From NCBI RefSeq assembly GCF_900538275.1, contig NZ_LR130778.1, positions 1,054,001-1,118,000 of the forward strand: a DNA stretch of 64,000 nt. Reading direction: 5' to 3'. The translations under genes and the position numbers were made by a program. Source of the stretch: Petrocella atlantisensis. Its GTDB lineage: Bacteria > Bacillota > Clostridia > Lachnospirales > Vallitaleaceae. The notes under the pieces were generated by a model. That model did no database searches. It was not told the DNA's origin and saw only the letters and a program-made list of their open reading frames with translations. Positions 9,213 through 21,397 of the stretch are shown here, in pieces. Position 1 is the stretch's first letter. Each line of letters starts with the position of its first letter.

Positions 9213-9249
9213 TTAACTGTATTATATAACATAATACAGTTAAGTGCAA
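9213..9249 (-). promoter_or_regulatory. Promoter with overlapping palindromic operator of the ytrA-type operon
   Basis: Read leftward, -35 TTGCAC (9244-9249), a 17-bp spacer and -10 TATAAT (9221-9226). A palindrome with perfect 13-bp arms, TTAACTGTATTAT and ATAATACAGTTAA, and a 5-base centre (9213-9243) covers the whole spacer and the -10. A dimeric GntR repressor bound here would block RNA polymerase. Confidence 0.85.
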
Positions 9250-9280
9250 GTCTTCTTTATTACGTAAAGATATACATTAA

Positions 9281-9368
9281 AATATCCTGCAGACCCTTTA
9301 ATCTAAAACGCTGATTCTTGGACTTAGCCGTGAACGCATTTTACAGATAATAGGACCAGCAGGATATT
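9281..9368. repeat. Inverted repeat between lacZ-type gene and ytrA operon
   Basis: AATATCCTGC (9281-9290) and GCAGGATATT (9359-9368) are perfect 10-bp arms enclosing about 68 bases without a gene. It may be the 3' structure of the beta-galactosidase mRNA. No U-run typical of an intrinsic terminator follows. Confidence 0.45.
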
Positions 9369-9375
9369 ATATTTA

Positions 9376-12504
<3,129 letters not shown>

Positions 12505-12549
12505 TCACAATAATATAAGAATATTAAATCAATCATTTCACTCAATACC

Positions 12550-12578
12550 ATTCTATACCCTTATTTTAAGAGATTCAA
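12550..12578 (-). promoter_or_regulatory. Probable promoter of lacZ
   Basis: Read leftward, TTGAAT (12573-12578), 17 bp, TAGAAT (12550-12555). The leader to the start codon is about 65 bases and contains a LacI-operator-like stretch, TTGTGAGCACGAA, which is not a good palindrome. Confidence 0.55.
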
Positions 12579-12645
12579 TATAAGTATATTCAATTAGTAT
12601 ATAATAATTTTAAACACTTTTCCTATTATTAGTTTGAAATATGGT

Positions 12646-12675
12646 AAAAGCTACCTCAATACTGAGGTAGCTTTT
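12646..12675. terminator. Bidirectional terminator after cutA
   Basis: Stem AAAAGCTACCTCA (12646-12658) with TGAGGTAGCTTTT (12663-12675) and a 4-base loop. It lies downstream of cutA and upstream of the lacZ promoter. Confidence 0.85.
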
Positions 12676-12751
12676 GACTTAAATGATATTATACATGGTT
12701 TATACGCTTCACGGTTGAAGTCTCAAAATTAAATTCCTCTAACCTACAGCC

Positions 12752-13069
12752 TTACTTAGTGATAAAATCTATCCAGTGTAGATACTCTTTTGAACCGTTT
12801 TCAATTGGTATAACAATGATCTCCGGTAGCTCATAAGAGTGCAAACCTTTAATCGTTCTTTCAACTTCTTCATATAAATGCTTTTTCGTCTTAATCATCA
12901 ATCTTATCTCTTCATCATGATGCAACTTATCATTATAAAAATAGTGGCTATACTCCGTTGATGAATGTATACAAGCTGCAAGTTTTTCTTCAAGCAGTAT
13001 TTTGGTAATATAATCTGCTTCACGATAATCTCTTGATGTTGTCATAATAATAATATAGCCATCTTCCAT
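12752..13069 (-). CDS. cutA: Divalent-cation tolerance protein CutA1
   Basis: Protein of 105 residues, full length for the trimeric CutA1 fold; RBS GAGGAGG lies before the ATG at 13069. Diagnostic segments are MTTSRDYREADYITKILLEEKLAAC near the N-terminus, the EEIRLMIKTKK strand, and HSYELPEIIVIPI, which is the conserved P-E motif of the core. CutA was named for copper tolerance in E. coli, but its function is unsettled. It may share a transcript with the hydrolase gene 50 bases upstream. Confidence 0.92.
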   Translation of the reverse strand: MEDGYIIIMTTSRDYREADYITKILLEEKLAACIHSSTEYSHYFYNDKLHHDEEIRLMIKTKKHLYEEVERTIKGLHSYELPEIIVIPIENGSKEYLHWIDFITK

Positions 13070-13119
13070 AAGTGCCTCCTCATTCTATGCTTCTTACTTT
13101 ATTGCCATTGAACAGTTCC

Positions 13120-13944
13120 CTAGTAATAAAAGTATTCTCCATTTATGATTCTATATAAATCACTGGATTTATTGGGGAAGGGTTTATGATTAAAAAACAA
13201 ACTTTGACCAATGTTATTATGTCCGTCCAAAGCATTTTTAGCTGCTGCCCAACTCTCTAAATCCGGTTCTAAGGCTAAAAAACTGTCTCGATGCGCCGGT
13301 GGAAATTGTGTAGCATATTTCGTATCAAAAATAACCTCTTTGATTGACATAGGAAACCTACTGCTTTTTACTCTGTTTAAAACAACATTTGCAACGGCAA
13401 GTTTAGCCTCATAGCCTATGCCGTAGGCCTCTGTTCGAACAATCCTTGCCAACCATAGAATATCCTCATAATTATACTGATTGGTTGCAATCAACTCTTG
13501 GGATACTTCGACAGATGGATTACTGATTGCTACTGTACGAATCAAAGGATTGTAATTGACATCAAAAGCCAGTTCTTCTGCAATAATCCTTAGGGGTAAC
13601 ATCGTGCGGCCATCAACAATGACCGGAGCTACACCCATCGTTTTTTCTACATCGTTAACCCAATAATTCATACTGTCAATCTTGAAGGTAATCGACTTCT
13701 CACCCACAACAATCGTGGCACTTCTATCTTCTTCATTCCAAACCACTTCCTCAGTACCCAAAGCCTCTACCACTGTCCTAATTGGTACCATCGTTCGATC
13801 TTCTTCAATATAGGGATTGCTATCCATTTTAATGATCATGTCATTTACGCGAATATCTAGTTTCATCATGGCCGCTTCAGTGTTGTTCCCCATGCCTAAC
13901 AATATAAATAGTGCCATAGCGGTCACTATTATACATTTCTGCAT
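13120..13944 (-). CDS. Secreted cell wall hydrolase: copper-amine-oxidase-like stalk domain plus SleB/Hydrolase_2 domain
   Basis: Protein of 274 residues. An N-terminal signal peptide (about 1-24, ending TEAA) directs export. Residues 28-145 are two half-repeats of the stalk domain often called Cu_amine_oxidN1 (MVPIRTVVEALG and MLPLRIIAEELA). Residues 158-274 form a SleB/CwlJ-type hydrolase domain with the catalytic glutamate in IVRTEAYGIGYEAKLAVANVV and the conserved SLFFNHKPFP. It probably cleaves peptidoglycan at the cell surface, in spore germination or wall turnover; the exact timing is not visible. Confidence 0.88.
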   Translation of the reverse strand: MQKCIIVTAMALFILLGMGNNTEAAMMKLDIRVNDMIIKMDSNPYIEEDRTMVPIRTVVEALGTEEVVWNEEDRSATIVVGEKSITFKIDSMNYWVNDVEKTMGVAPVIVDGRTMLPLRIIAEELAFDVNYNPLIRTVAISNPSVEVSQELIATNQYNYEDILWLARIVRTEAYGIGYEAKLAVANVVLNRVKSSRFPMSIKEVIFDTKYATQFPPAHRDSFLALEPDLESWAAAKNALDGHNNIGQSLFFNHKPFPNKSSDLYRIINGEYFYY

Positions 13945-14025
13945 TTTTTACACCCCATTTCGTTAATGATGCCTTTTTAAATTCATGTTTTGACTCTAAT
14001 ATGTTTTGATTTTTAACATAAAATG

Positions 14026-14054
14026 ATTGTAGCATAAGGTATCTTTACTTGCAA
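14026..14054 (-). promoter_or_regulatory. Promoter of the cell wall hydrolase gene
   Basis: Read leftward, TTGCAA (14049-14054), 17-bp spacer, TACAAT (14026-14031), about 82 bases before the hydrolase start. Confidence 0.65.
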
Positions 14055-14271
14055 GAAATGAATGACAATTGGTCGCGTTAATTTACTGTCGGAAAAGTAA
14101 GGATAGAAAAATCCTGATGAGATATTTTGAGTTCTGTAAAAACCATCTTATCATAGTTTTATAATTCATTGTACCTTTTCCATTAATTTTGCATACTTAA
14201 AAAGCCAGTCCATTTAGGATTGTGGCTACTAGACTTTAGTATATCTAAATTCGTCGGCTAAAACCCTTCCA

Positions 14272-14363
14272 TGACTACATTGCAAACGACCTTCGTTGAT
14301 ACGTCCATGTATCAAACGAAGGTGGAATACATCCTTGTATTCTGGCGTTTTGCAACATAGTCA
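14272..14363. repeat. Branched inverted-repeat structure inside the ISLre2 element
   Basis: An outer arm pair (TGACTACATTGCAAACG at 14272-14288, with CGTTTTGCAACATAGTCA ending at 14363, two or three mismatches) encloses two hairpins. Hairpin 1 is CCTTCGTTGATAC with GTATCAAACGAAGG (14290-14322, one bulge). Hairpin 2 is GAATACA-TCCT-TGTATTC (14325-14342). The layout is a three-way junction. Confidence 0.6.
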
Positions 14364-14429
14364 TTCCAGGAACTTTATCCTCTACACATCTGATTTCACT
14401 TTTTCTTATGTCTTTTTACTAAACGTAGA

Positions 14430-15898
14430 TCAAATGATGCCCCTTAGTTTCTTTGTAAGACAATACATGCCATCTACTAGCCGGGTACTACCTGCGACTG
14501 TCTGATGGTTCCAAACATCTGTATAGGTCTTTTGTTTCCTTTTGATCTCTTTATCTACTTCTATTTTTATCTCATCTTGAATCATGCGGTGCTGTTTTTC
14601 TTGCTTGTATTTAATCAAATCACATACTTTACCATCATTGGCTACATAAGCTCTAAGTCTTGCCATCTTAGTTACACCTTCCTTTGACCATCCTAGCGGA
14701 CGGCTACTTAACCTTGAAGAGAGGAGGTGGCTCACTTGACCTTCAGCACTGCAACCCATCCTTGCATATTCATCATGATTAGGTCTTATTATGGCTTCCC
14801 AGTGATTGCTTATGTATACCCTGGTTCTTCTTATCTGTTCTTTTCTATTCTCGCTATCTGAGTACTCAAGGGCTATGTCAAAGACTGTATTGACTGCTTT
14901 TTTATCCTCAGATCTTATGCCGTCATAGATTGCCTTTCTTGCATCTGATACTGAATCACCAAGATGACCTATGGCTCTCATAATTGCTTGGTTTAAATGG
15001 AATTTATCAAGCACAAAATGACACTTTGCCCCGAGCACATCCACTCCTGATTTTATCCACGATGCGCCATCTCCCATGATGTATATATGTTCCAAATAGT
15101 CTTCATCATAAACCACATCTATGTATTCAAGCACTTCTTCCCATAAGTCTTCACTCTTTTTGTAAACGCCTGCAAAGTAGTGTTTTTCTATTAGTCTATT
15201 TCTTTTACTTCCTTGGCTTTCTTTCTCAACATCCTCAAAATACATGCTAGACGTGGCTCTATTGTGTTGCTTTTATAGCCATTTTCTCCGACTTTTAAAT
15301 CTCCCTTTTTATTGTTGAATTGTAAGGATACATGGTCTTCATCAGCATTTATATATAGGACTTTGACCTGTCTCTTTTTCTTTACAAAGGGTATTAATGC
15401 AGGTATTTCTAAGCTATGAACCTCTTTCATGACCGCTTGTTTACTAATAATATCTTCTGTATGCGTTGCATGTTCACCACTAATTCTATAGCTAGTGTCA
15501 ACAACATGCTTTATGGCTTCTATAACCACATCTTCACTTTTTCTCATGTTTTTTGTAATACCACATGCTTTATCTGCAAGAAATATGAATTCACCTGTTT
15601 CTTTCGACTTAAAATAAGTCCTTTTGTACTTGATCTCACCGCATGTGCTTGTAAATGAATTAGGGACCCTAGCACGTTCAACCACGTAGTGACTGGTTCG
15701 ATATGCTGATTTTCTATACACCTCATCAATGCCTTCTATTGTCTCTGCAATAATCTCTCGTTGCAGCTCCTGTAATGGTTTTCCTAACTCAAGAACAAAC
15801 TCTCCAATATTCATTTGATCATCATTTATAAAACTTTCTACTACTTTTTCAATCTTTTTGATACCAATCTCCATAAATTGTTGTATACTAATATGCAT
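14430..15898 (-). pseudogene. ISLre2-family transposase, frameshifted
   Basis: Two leftward frames encode one transposase. The N-terminal frame (15191-15898, 235 residues, MHISIQQFMEIGIKKIEK) carries the ISLre2/UPF0236 N-terminal region with CGEIKYKRTYFKSKETGE. The second (14430-15245, 271 residues) continues with FEDVEKESQGSKRNRLIEKHYFAG and the catalytic-region DGASWIKSG, then HFVLDKFHLNQA. After EPRLAC the first frame runs into unrelated residues and stops, while the matching sequence continues one frame back, so a single-base deletion near 15245 explains the break. There is no slippery heptamer to suggest programmed frameshifting, and the family normally uses one frame of about 450-500 residues. 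Confidence 0.85.
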
Positions 15899-16038
15899 AA
15901 GAAAAACACCTCTCTGTTATGATTTATGGTTTCTAGACAAAACTTATAATATCACAACTTGGTGTTTTTCTTTTATCTTTCTTTATCCGACACTATCTTT
16001 ACGCTAACTCGACAATTCTTCAATTGCTTAATCTTCGA

Positions 16039-16626
16039 CTACCTTAAATGCTTATAAGCTTCTATAAATCGCTGGCATGCTGTAAAAAGGACTAGTCCCG
16101 AAAAAATGATGGCCAGTATATCTACATAGTTGGTAAAAATCATCATCAATGAAAATAAGATGAAACCTTCCGTACGTTCTGCTAGCCCCGGTTGGTAATA
16201 GAAACTTTTTTCAGTTGCCTTTTCAGAAGCTGCACCAACGGTCAGAAATATTGTCATAGAGAGGATAATGGATGAAGCCAGTATGACAAAAATCATAGGT
16301 TCATTAGAATAGCAATAGCCAATGGAGAGCAATAATGAAATCTCCACTACGCGATCGAAGGTAACATCCATGACAGAACCAAAAGGCGACATTGTATTTG
16401 TTTTCCTGGCTATGGTGCCATCAATAGCATCAAACAGTCCTGATAGCCATAAAATCATGACGGCTAGTATGCTTGAAACACCCATGGTCATCATAATTGC
16501 AGGTATCAAACCAATGAGTAGGGCAATTATTGTGACTTGATTTGCGGATAGTCCTTTTTTTATAAACAGCTCAGCACATTTACCAATAAATGGTTGTATT
16601 ATGTTGCGCGCTTTTGTATCTAACAT
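16039..16626 (-). CDS. CDP-alcohol phosphatidyltransferase (YnjF-like)
   Basis: Protein of 195 residues with five or six membrane helices. The family signature D-x2-DG-x2-AR-x8-G-x3-D-x3-D is complete: FDAIDGTIARKTN followed by SPFGSVMDVTFDR (about residues 65-93). Such enzymes transfer an alcohol onto the phosphatidyl group of a CDP-lipid (or use related CDP substrates) at the membrane. The start overlaps the ATPase gene upstream by 7 bases, making this the last gene of the nine-gene operon. E. coli ynjF is likewise the last gene of the ynj cluster. The head group is unknown. Confidence 0.88.
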   Translation of the reverse strand: MLDTKARNIIQPFIGKCAELFIKKGLSANQVTIIALLIGLIPAIMMTMGVSSILAVMILWLSGLFDAIDGTIARKTNTMSPFGSVMDVTFDRVVEISLLLSIGYCYSNEPMIFVILASSIILSMTIFLTVGAASEKATEKSFYYQPGLAERTEGFILFSLMMIFTNYVDILAIIFSGLVLFTACQRFIEAYKHLR

Positions 16627-17672
16627 GTTGCGTTCTCCTTGTTTTCACTGGCTGTCTCGAAGTAGACGGCATTCTTAAAATCAAAATTAACCGTTACAGT
16701 ATCACCCGGTTGAAATGCCTTATGTTGCAATGTTATATGATGTAGAATGAGATCCTTACATTCTATTTCGTAGGTTATTTTATCCCCTAAGTATGTTCTA
16801 TTCTGTATCACACCTAAAGTGCCTTCAAATGTTTCATGGTTGATATGGATTTCTTCAGGTCTAAATACATAGGTCAACTTTAAACCTTCTTCATGATGGG
16901 TTCTAAATGCGCCTAATTTGGTAATGAATAACCCATCCTCAACATAACCCTCTATATAATTCCTCATACCGAAAAAATCAGCAACCGCTCTTGACGCAGG
17001 CTTTTCATAGACCTTGTCCGGTGTGTCAAACTGCTGTATGGTGCCATCCAATAAAACAGCGACTTTGTCCGCCATGGAGAGGGCTTCTTCTTTATCATGG
17101 GTAACCATAATCATGGTAATCCCAAGTTTTTTCTGAAGATCTCTTACAAATTTTTGCATATTCTTTCTAAGTACAATATCCAACTTAGAAAATGGCTCAT
17201 CCAGGAGTAGCACTCTTGGTTCTATCGCCAACGCTCTAGCTATTGCTACTCTTTGCATCTGTCCTCCAGATATCTCATTCGGGCGTTTGTTTTCATGACC
17301 CCCAAGTTCTAATAATGCAATCAGTTTTTTCACTTTTTCATCAATAAGTTTTTTATGCATCCCGCGCATCTTTAGACCAAAACCAATGTTTTGGCTGAGC
17401 GTCATATGTGGAAAGAGCAAAAGACTTTGATCAACCAGAACGGCATTCCTTTTCTCAATAGGCACATGATCAATGCACTCATCATCAAAATATATACTAC
17501 CCTGATCCATGTGCACAAGTCCGGCTATACCATGAAGTAATGTTGTTTTTCCTGATCCGCTAGGACCCAGTAAAACAACAAGCTCTCCTTCTCCAACTTC
17601 CATGTCTATATTGTGAATGACTTGATTACCATCATAAGCCTTACTCAAACGATTCATCTTGATTTTGGACAT
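16620..17672 (-). CDS. ABC transporter ATP-binding protein (PotA/YnjD-like)
   Basis: Protein of 350 residues. Walker A GPSGSGKTTLL, signature ISGGQMQRVAIARALA, Walker B VLLLDEPFSKLD and switch histidine MVTHDKEEAL lie in the first 230 residues. A C-terminal TOBE-like domain (about 270-340) includes YVFRPEEIHI. This architecture belongs to importers of polyamines, iron, thiamine and similar solutes. It follows two permease genes and a lipoprotein gene. E. coli YnjD, its presumed counterpart, lacks the long C-terminal part. Substrate not determined. Confidence 0.93.
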   Translation of the reverse strand: MSKIKMNRLSKAYDGNQVIHNIDMEVGEGELVVLLGPSGSGKTTLLHGIAGLVHMDQGSIYFDDECIDHVPIEKRNAVLVDQSLLLFPHMTLSQNIGFGLKMRGMHKKLIDEKVKKLIALLELGGHENKRPNEISGGQMQRVAIARALAIEPRVLLLDEPFSKLDIVLRKNMQKFVRDLQKKLGITMIMVTHDKEEALSMADKVAVLLDGTIQQFDTPDKVYEKPASRAVADFFGMRNYIEGYVEDGLFITKLGAFRTHHEEGLKLTYVFRPEEIHINHETFEGTLGVIQNRTYLGDKITYEIECKDLILHHITLQHKAFQPGDTVTVNFDFKNAVYFETASENKENATC

Positions 17673-17686
17673 AATACCACCTATTT

Positions 17687-18475
17687 CTATACATAATATT
17701 TGCTGCTCTTTTGATAAAATAAACCAACGGATTTTTCTGATATATAAACAACCAAAGCAATGGATAATATAAAAATGACACTTAGTGCCGATGCTATGGT
17801 TCTATCGCCGGATTGAACAAATGGGAATAAAAACATAGCATAGGTAACGACACGTCCACCACCTATCAAAAACGTTATAAAATACTGACTAAAAGAAATA
17901 ATATAAATCATGGAACCTGCAATAACCATACCTGGCATGATTAAAGGCAAAGTGATGTATCTAAAAGTTTGTAACGGTGAGGCACCAAGCACCCTTGCTT
18001 GCGCCTCTATCTTATCACCATTTAGCTCAAATATGCTCAGTAAAATCTTAACACCATAGGATATGCCTGGCACAACATGAATCAGAATAACGCCAAAATA
18101 GTTATTGGCAAGACCAAGCTTGGTAAATGTTAGATGGATGCCCATTGCGACACTTAGCATAGGTACAATCACCGGCATTAGGATAAGGACTTTGACTAAG
18201 GATTTACCTTTAAAGTTATAAAAGGCAATGGCTCTAGCCGCCGGGATGCTTATAGCTAGTGTTATCACTGTCACAACAACTGAAAGTAGAATGCTTTGAA
18301 GCAATATACCGAAGGCTTTGGTTGTAGGATGAATGGCATAGAAGTAGCCTCTCAGAGAAAAATTCCTAGGCAACAGTTGTGGCCAAGGCCAGTTACTGGT
18401 AACACTCCATATTAACATGACAATAAAGGGTATCAATATCATGAGAAGCATCATGTATTTTAAAAATTTCCGCAT
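17687..18475 (-). CDS. ABC transporter permease, second subunit (YnjC C-half-like)
   Basis: Protein of 262 residues with six predicted helices; the ATG at 18475 has better spacing from GGAGG than the ATG at 18478. The EAA loop for ATPase contact is around DKIEAQARVLGASPLQTFRYITLPLIMPG (quoted here as a region, residues about 150-180). It is a binding-protein-dependent import permease. Its start touches the stop of the other permease. In E. coli the two halves are fused in YnjC; here they are separate genes. Confidence 0.9.
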   Translation of the reverse strand: MRKFLKYMMLLMILIPFIVMLIWSVTSNWPWPQLLPRNFSLRGYFYAIHPTTKAFGILLQSILLSVVVTVITLAISIPAARAIAFYNFKGKSLVKVLILMPVIVPMLSVAMGIHLTFTKLGLANNYFGVILIHVVPGISYGVKILLSIFELNGDKIEAQARVLGASPLQTFRYITLPLIMPGMVIAGSMIYIISFSQYFITFLIGGGRVVTYAMFLFPFVQSGDRTIASALSVIFILSIALVVYISEKSVGLFYQKSSKYYV

Positions 18476-19368
18476 CATGCACCTCCATATTTCTTAAGTA
18501 ACCTAAATGCTAACACATATAAACCTAAAGCAATAAAAGCAAAAAAAGCAATACACATGTTAATGACCATGGCATTGGCGCGATCTGCCAGTTCTATGTT
18601 GGCATAATAGATATAAGCGAGAACCGGTAAGGCTTTTGGTGTTGACGCACCCAGCAAATGCGGAATCTCATAGGCACCAAAAGAAAATGCAAAAAGAATC
18701 ATAAACCCGGAGGCTATTGTCGGGAAAAGTTGAGGTAAGAGTACATACCTAAAAACTTGTGCATGACTGGCACCCAGATTGGCGGCAACTTTGGCATATC
18801 TTTCATCCAGATTTCTTAATATATCAATGGTTATAAAAGTTATGAAAGGTAATCCTTTCCATATGTAGGCGAGCATAATACCAATCCCACCGCCATCAAA
18901 TATTAATGGTGGAAAATCAGACATATCCCCAATCAAGCCAAAACCATATAATATCCTAGCCAATAAGCCACTTTGAATAAACAGAATAAATATGAGTAGT
19001 GCGGCTATGGTATGCGGAACTAAAATCGGTCCTTTATAGACATTCACCAAACCTTTGATATGCTTGCTTTTGGTATATACAATCAAATAGGATAGAAAAA
19101 CACCTAATACCACCGATAATAAGGTAGATAAGAATGAAGTATAGAGGCTAAATTGAAAAGAAGACAAAAAATCAGTATTTCGAAAGACATTCTTATAATA
19201 ATCCAATGAAATCTCATAAAGCCCTAAGGCCGGAAAGTATCCGAGACTCTGTAAGAGTCCAAATACCAATCCAGTTATAAATATGCCGATAATAAAAATC
19301 ATAACCGGCATAAGCATGATATATGGTTTTAACTTTCTCCTAAAATTAGTTGCCCGGTATTTCATCAC
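18475..19368 (-). CDS. ABC transporter permease, first subunit (YnjC N-half-like)
   Basis: Protein of 297 residues; it begins at a GTG (19368) or the adjacent ATG (19365) after AGAGG. Six helices, with the EAA loop YAKVAANLGASHAQVFRYVL near residues 195-214. It pairs with the following permease to form the import channel. The start overlaps the end of the solute-binding lipoprotein gene by 23 bases, so translation is coupled. Confidence 0.9.
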   Translation of the reverse strand: MMKYRATNFRRKLKPYIMLMPVMIFIIGIFITGLVFGLLQSLGYFPALGLYEISLDYYKNVFRNTDFLSSFQFSLYTSFLSTLLSVVLGVFLSYLIVYTKSKHIKGLVNVYKGPILVPHTIAALLIFILFIQSGLLARILYGFGLIGDMSDFPPLIFDGGGIGIMLAYIWKGLPFITFITIDILRNLDERYAKVAANLGASHAQVFRYVLLPQLFPTIASGFMILFAFSFGAYEIPHLLGASTPKALPVLAYIYYANIELADRANAMVINMCIAFFAFIALGLYVLAFRLLKKYGGA

Positions 19369-20575
19369 GCCATATTTCCTCTATGATTGGCACAAGATCT
19401 GCTCTCATTTCCGGCAAACGTTTTACCAGCAATTCTTCTTGAGGAACAGTCCCTTCTCCAATATCAACAGCATCAAACAATGCCATCTGCGCTTCTGTCA
19501 GCTTCAATGGATCCGTTACAGGTAGATCACCCCATACGGAAGGGTCATATTTGGTCACTTGTATTTCCGGTGATAAGATATGGTTGATTAAAACCATGGC
19601 TGCAGCTTTGTTAGGTGCGTTAAAAGGCATGGCCATAAAATGTGTATTGCCAATGGTCCCTTTGTCAAAGAGAAAACCTTGAGCCGTCTCTGGGAATGAA
19701 CCGTCTGCAATCTTACCGGCCACATGAAAAGGTGTATAGGTCATGGTCATATAGACTTCACCGTCTTCAAACATGTTATCAAGCTGAGCATCTTCCGCCG
19801 GATAGGTCACACCCTCACGCCACAAGTAAGGTTTTAACTCTTTTAAGTAATCCAGTGCCGGTTGAATTGTCTCTTTTAGAGCTGCTTTGTCTGCTACATG
19901 ATCTAAAAAGACTTCATACCCTACAATATCATAAATAATATTTCTTACAAAGGCACTACCAGTAAAATGACTTGCATCGATATAGGTCAGTTTCCCAGGA
20001 TGGGCTTTTGCCAGTTCAAGTAACGCTTCATGACTCTTAGGTAGAGTGCTTAGCTGTGCTGTATCACCAATAAATACCATTTGTGCTTTACCATAAGGCG
20101 CCTCATAACCCTCAACCGGTTGACCGAAATCATACAAAACATCCGGTGATGTTCCATCCAAATAAGTATTGAAATTCGGCAGTTTTTCTGTAATAGGTCC
20201 ATAAAGTAAGTCGTTGGATTTTGCACTATAAAAGTTCTCACCGTTAATCCAAAGTACATCTATGGTGCCTTCACTTTCTAGCTGCTTTTCATTTAATAAT
20301 TTGGGTAAATACTCTGCAGGGACCATGGGTACTCTCTCTAGTGTAACTTCATATTGATCCATTAAAGATTTTGCAACGGTTTCATCCAACCATTTATTAA
20401 TATCTTCACTTCCACCCCACCCATAGAAGGTCACAGTGGTACCACGTGCTGCTTCAACTATTTCATCAAAACTCATTTCTGCTACGTCTTTTTCCGTAAC
20501 CACTTCTTTTTTACATCCTACTAAAACACTTAAGAAAATTAACATTAAAACCAGTATAACATATTTTTTTTTCAT
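19346..20575 (-). CDS. ABC transporter solute-binding lipoprotein (YnjB-like)
   Basis: Protein of 409 residues. The signal peptide ends in a lipobox, LSVLVGC (Cys at about 21), so it is anchored outside the membrane. Afterwards come VTFYGWGGSEDINKWLDETVAKSL, typical of periplasmic binding proteins of the YnjB/polyamine-type group, then VDVLWINGENFYSAK and GEVYMTMTYTPFHVAG. The family size is about 390-410. It is the first transporter gene of the operon and defines its specificity. The ligand cannot be read from sequence; conserved ynj gene context is the best clue. Confidence 0.88.
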   Translation of the reverse strand: MKKKYVILVLMLIFLSVLVGCKKEVVTEKDVAEMSFDEIVEAARGTTVTFYGWGGSEDINKWLDETVAKSLMDQYEVTLERVPMVPAEYLPKLLNEKQLESEGTIDVLWINGENFYSAKSNDLLYGPITEKLPNFNTYLDGTSPDVLYDFGQPVEGYEAPYGKAQMVFIGDTAQLSTLPKSHEALLELAKAHPGKLTYIDASHFTGSAFVRNIIYDIVGYEVFLDHVADKAALKETIQPALDYLKELKPYLWREGVTYPAEDAQLDNMFEDGEVYMTMTYTPFHVAGKIADGSFPETAQGFLFDKGTIGNTHFMAMPFNAPNKAAAMVLINHILSPEIQVTKYDPSVWGDLPVTDPLKLTEAQMALFDAVDIGEGTVPQEELLVKRLPEMRADLVPIIEEIWRDEIPGN

Positions 20576-20703
20576 ATAATCCTCCCAATTTATTTTTATG
20601 ATCGTTTATACCTTTAAAGCTGTTGTCAGAATTTCCAAGAGTATGTTAAAGAATCAGACCATTATCTAAAAGATAATAATCTGATTCCAGTATTAAGTCT
20701 CAA

Positions 20704-21381
20704 TTATTTTATATCACTCATGTCAATGCCTTTTTTCTTAGCCAAAATCTTAGGAATCTGAGATACGCCAAATAATAGAATCCCTGCAATAATAAGCTGT
20801 ATGAATAACTTTGTACTAATACCATTTACAGCAATCTCACCTGCCATATAAGCGTAAATGAAAGCACCCGGTGCCATCGTAATTGCTGAAATAATGACAT
20901 ACATACCAAAATTTAAGTTGGTCACACCATAGGCATAGTTTTGAATGTTATATGGGAATACAGGAACCAGTCTGGTTAGGATTAAGAAATCTTTACCATT
21001 TTTCTCCACACCTGCTTCGATTTTTTTGAAAATAGCATTCTCACCAAATTTTTCAACAATGAAGCCTCTAGCAAGGTATCTCGCAACTAGAAAAGCTGCT
21101 GCTGCACCAACTGTAGCCCCTGTCAGAGCAAGTAAGGCACCTAATACAGGTCCAAATACAACACCACCAGTTATGGTAATAACAGATGCCGGCAGTGAAA
21201 ACACTGCTGCTGCGATAAAAATGAGTACATATACAAAGTAGCCCCAAAAACCGGCACGTTCAATCATGGCTCTAAATGCATCAAAGTCAGAAACGGTCTC
21301 GATTAAGCCTGATTTCCATATAGCAAAAAATGCAACTGCCAGTACTGCTACAATAAGTAGCGTTCTTACTGTTTTATTCAT
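20704..21381 (-). CDS. TVP38/TMEM64 (SNARE-associated/DedA-like) membrane protein, YdjX/YdjZ-like
   Basis: Protein of 225 residues. Helices at about 6-24, 50-75 and 80-105 surround the family core GGVVFGPVLGALLALTGATVGAAAAFLVARY. A re-entrant and final helical part holds TRLVPVFPYNIQNYAYGVT, a conserved R-x3-P-x2-P-x3-N motif. DedA/TVP38 proteins are implicated in lipid scrambling or ion-coupled transport. It lies 16 bases after the CCG-domain gene and 128 bases before the lipoprotein gene. E. coli ydjX and ydjZ in the related cluster encode the same family. Confidence 0.9.
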   Translation of the reverse strand: MNKTVRTLLIVAVLAVAFFAIWKSGLIETVSDFDAFRAMIERAGFWGYFVYVLIFIAAAVFSLPASVITITGGVVFGPVLGALLALTGATVGAAAAFLVARYLARGFIVEKFGENAIFKKIEAGVEKNGKDFLILTRLVPVFPYNIQNYAYGVTNLNFGMYVIISAITMAPGAFIYAYMAGEIAVNGISTKLFIQLIIAGILLFGVSQIPKILAKKKGIDMSDIK

Positions 21382-21397
21382 GATGTATTTCCTCCAA

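Larger units (their letters stand above)
14087..15992 (-). mobile_element. ISLre2-family insertion sequence, inactivated
   Basis: Imperfect terminal inverted repeats begin TGTCGGAAAAGTAAGGATA (left, 14087 on) and TGTCGGATAAAGAAAGATA (right end at 15992, reverse strand). They enclose about 1.9 kb with an ISLre2-type transposase split into two frames. A further weak match lies just outside (GTCGCGTTA at 14072, GTCGAGTTA ending at 16012), so the true ends could be 15-20 bases further out. I found no convincing target duplication. The 340 bases between the left end and the transposase hold no gene, only a folded structure. Confidence 0.75.

Noticed and set aside
9281-9368. Intrinsic terminator for the beta-galactosidase gene
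   Set aside because: The loop is 68 bases and no U-run follows the stem on the gene's strand.
14272-14363. tRNA-like cloverleaf
   Set aside because: The number and length of arms do not fit a tRNA: no 7-bp acceptor stem, no TTC loop (GTTCGA-type) and no anticodon arm of five pairs.
15191-15245. Programmed frameshift in the ISLre2 transposase
   Set aside because: No slippery heptamer or downstream structure is seen at the frame change, and the family uses a single frame.
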